A DNA stretch of 6,597 nt from an uncultured Rickettsiales bacterium (GTDB lineage Bacteria; Pseudomonadota; Alphaproteobacteria; Rs-D84), in contig UROD01000043.1 in NCBI GenBank assembly GCA_900549365.1, positions 1-6,597 on the forward strand, read 5' to 3'. The notes under the pieces were generated by a model. That model was given only the letters and a program-made list of their open reading frames with translations, did no database searches and was not told where the DNA came from. This document shows positions 6,253-6,597 of the stretch, one piece after another; position 1 is the stretch's first letter; every line of letters begins with the position of its first letter. Position numbers and translations under genes: made by a program.

Positions 6253-6597
6253 ATGGTTATGCGGAATTTTTTCAAACCGGCGCGATGGATTGCTGTGGTT
6301 ATGGGGGTTGTTGCACTGGCGGCGTGCGACCTGTCCGCACCAACACACAGTGGTGATAATTCCGTCGTCCCCAGTAATTTGCGCCGCGTGTCTTATAATG
6401 ATATGGCCGGATGGCGCGACGACGATGTGCGTTATGCATTGCAAGCATTCCGTAATTCATGCAAGGCGAAAATCCAATACACGGGTCGCGTTGTGCCCGA
6501 CCGCGAACTGTTTGCAGAAAAATGCCGCATGTTGCCATCTGCATCGGCGGACGTTGCAACCGTGCGCGCATGGTTTGAATCAAATTTCCAACCGTAC
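6253..6597 (+). CDS. mltA: MltA-like lytic murein transglycosylase lipoprotein, N-terminal part (cut by window edge)
   Basis: Partial gene; only the first 115 codons are present and the frame is open at the edge. Residues 1-12 are a basic n-region, 13-24 a hydrophobic core, and LAAC at 22-25 is a lipobox giving a lipid-modified Cys25 after signal peptidase II cleavage. The mature protein then reads VSYNDMAGWRDDDVRYALQ at 47-65, two cysteines at 70 and 91, and VRAWFESNFQPY at the edge. This matches the pre-domain of alphaproteobacterial MltA proteins, where 'L-GW--DD---AL-AF--SC' precedes 'FE--F-PY' and the barrel domain that cleaves peptidoglycan to 1,6-anhydromuramic products. That catalytic domain lies outside the window, so its active-site Asp cannot be checked. 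Start 6253 is chosen over 6259 because a G-rich ribosome site (6237-6243) lies nine bases upstream. Position beside secB supports the call. Confidence 0.78.
   Translation, partial: MVMRNFFKPARWIAVVMGVVALAACDLSAPTHSGDNSVVPSNLRRVSYNDMAGWRDDDVRYALQAFRNSCKAKIQYTGRVVPDRELFAEKCRMLPSASADVATVRAWFESNFQPY

Noticed and set aside
6299..6583. 94-codon minus-strand open frame at the right edge
   Set aside because: It is opposite the lipoprotein gene, which has a lipobox, ribosome site and family motifs; the minus-strand product is low-complexity and unrecognisable.

Overview
The window looks like a chromosomal segment of an alphaproteobacterium. It carries a proteobacterial SecB chaperone next to the start of what reads as an MltA-type lytic transglycosylase lipoprotein, a pairing I know from alphaproteobacterial chromosomes, plus a full-length RecA. 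A small-genome or host-associated alphaproteobacterial lineage is possible, but that is only inference. Genes end in TAA or TGA, and in-frame tryptophans are read from TGG, so the standard bacterial code applies.

Layout, right to left: the rightmost gene (6253 to the window edge) is on the plus strand and encodes the N-terminal 115 residues of the MltA-like lipoprotein. The other six genes are on the minus strand: secB (5701-6141), an intrinsic terminator (5651-5676), a 12-TM major facilitator transporter (4410-5594), recA (3238-4320), then three glycosyltransferases. These are a capsular-polysaccharide-synthesis-type enzyme (2259-3185), a family 2 GT-A enzyme (1213-2244) and a family 4 GT-B enzyme (83-1216). 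The left edge (8-85) has a compact set of tandem and inverted repeats around a perfect hairpin.

Transcription: secB and the lipoprotein gene diverge from a 111-bp gap whose best promoter candidates share the same -10 bases. secB is closed by its own terminator. The transporter follows with a promoter so close to its ATG that the message may be leaderless. recA has its own promoter candidate with a 14-bp perfect palindrome between and over the promoter elements. No terminator is visible between recA and the three glycosyltransferase genes, which are separated by 52 bp, 14 bp and an ATGA overlap. They may therefore be read partly from the recA promoter.

Functionally, most genes are housekeeping: protein export, recombinational repair and cell-wall remodelling. 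The accessory part is the glycosyltransferase trio, probably the edge of a cell-surface glycan locus continuing left of the window. I found no RNA gene, insertion sequence, CRISPR array or phage gene, and no clear novel defence or mobile system. The most notable signals are the recA operator-like palindrome, the recA-glycosyltransferase linkage and the repeat element at the left edge.
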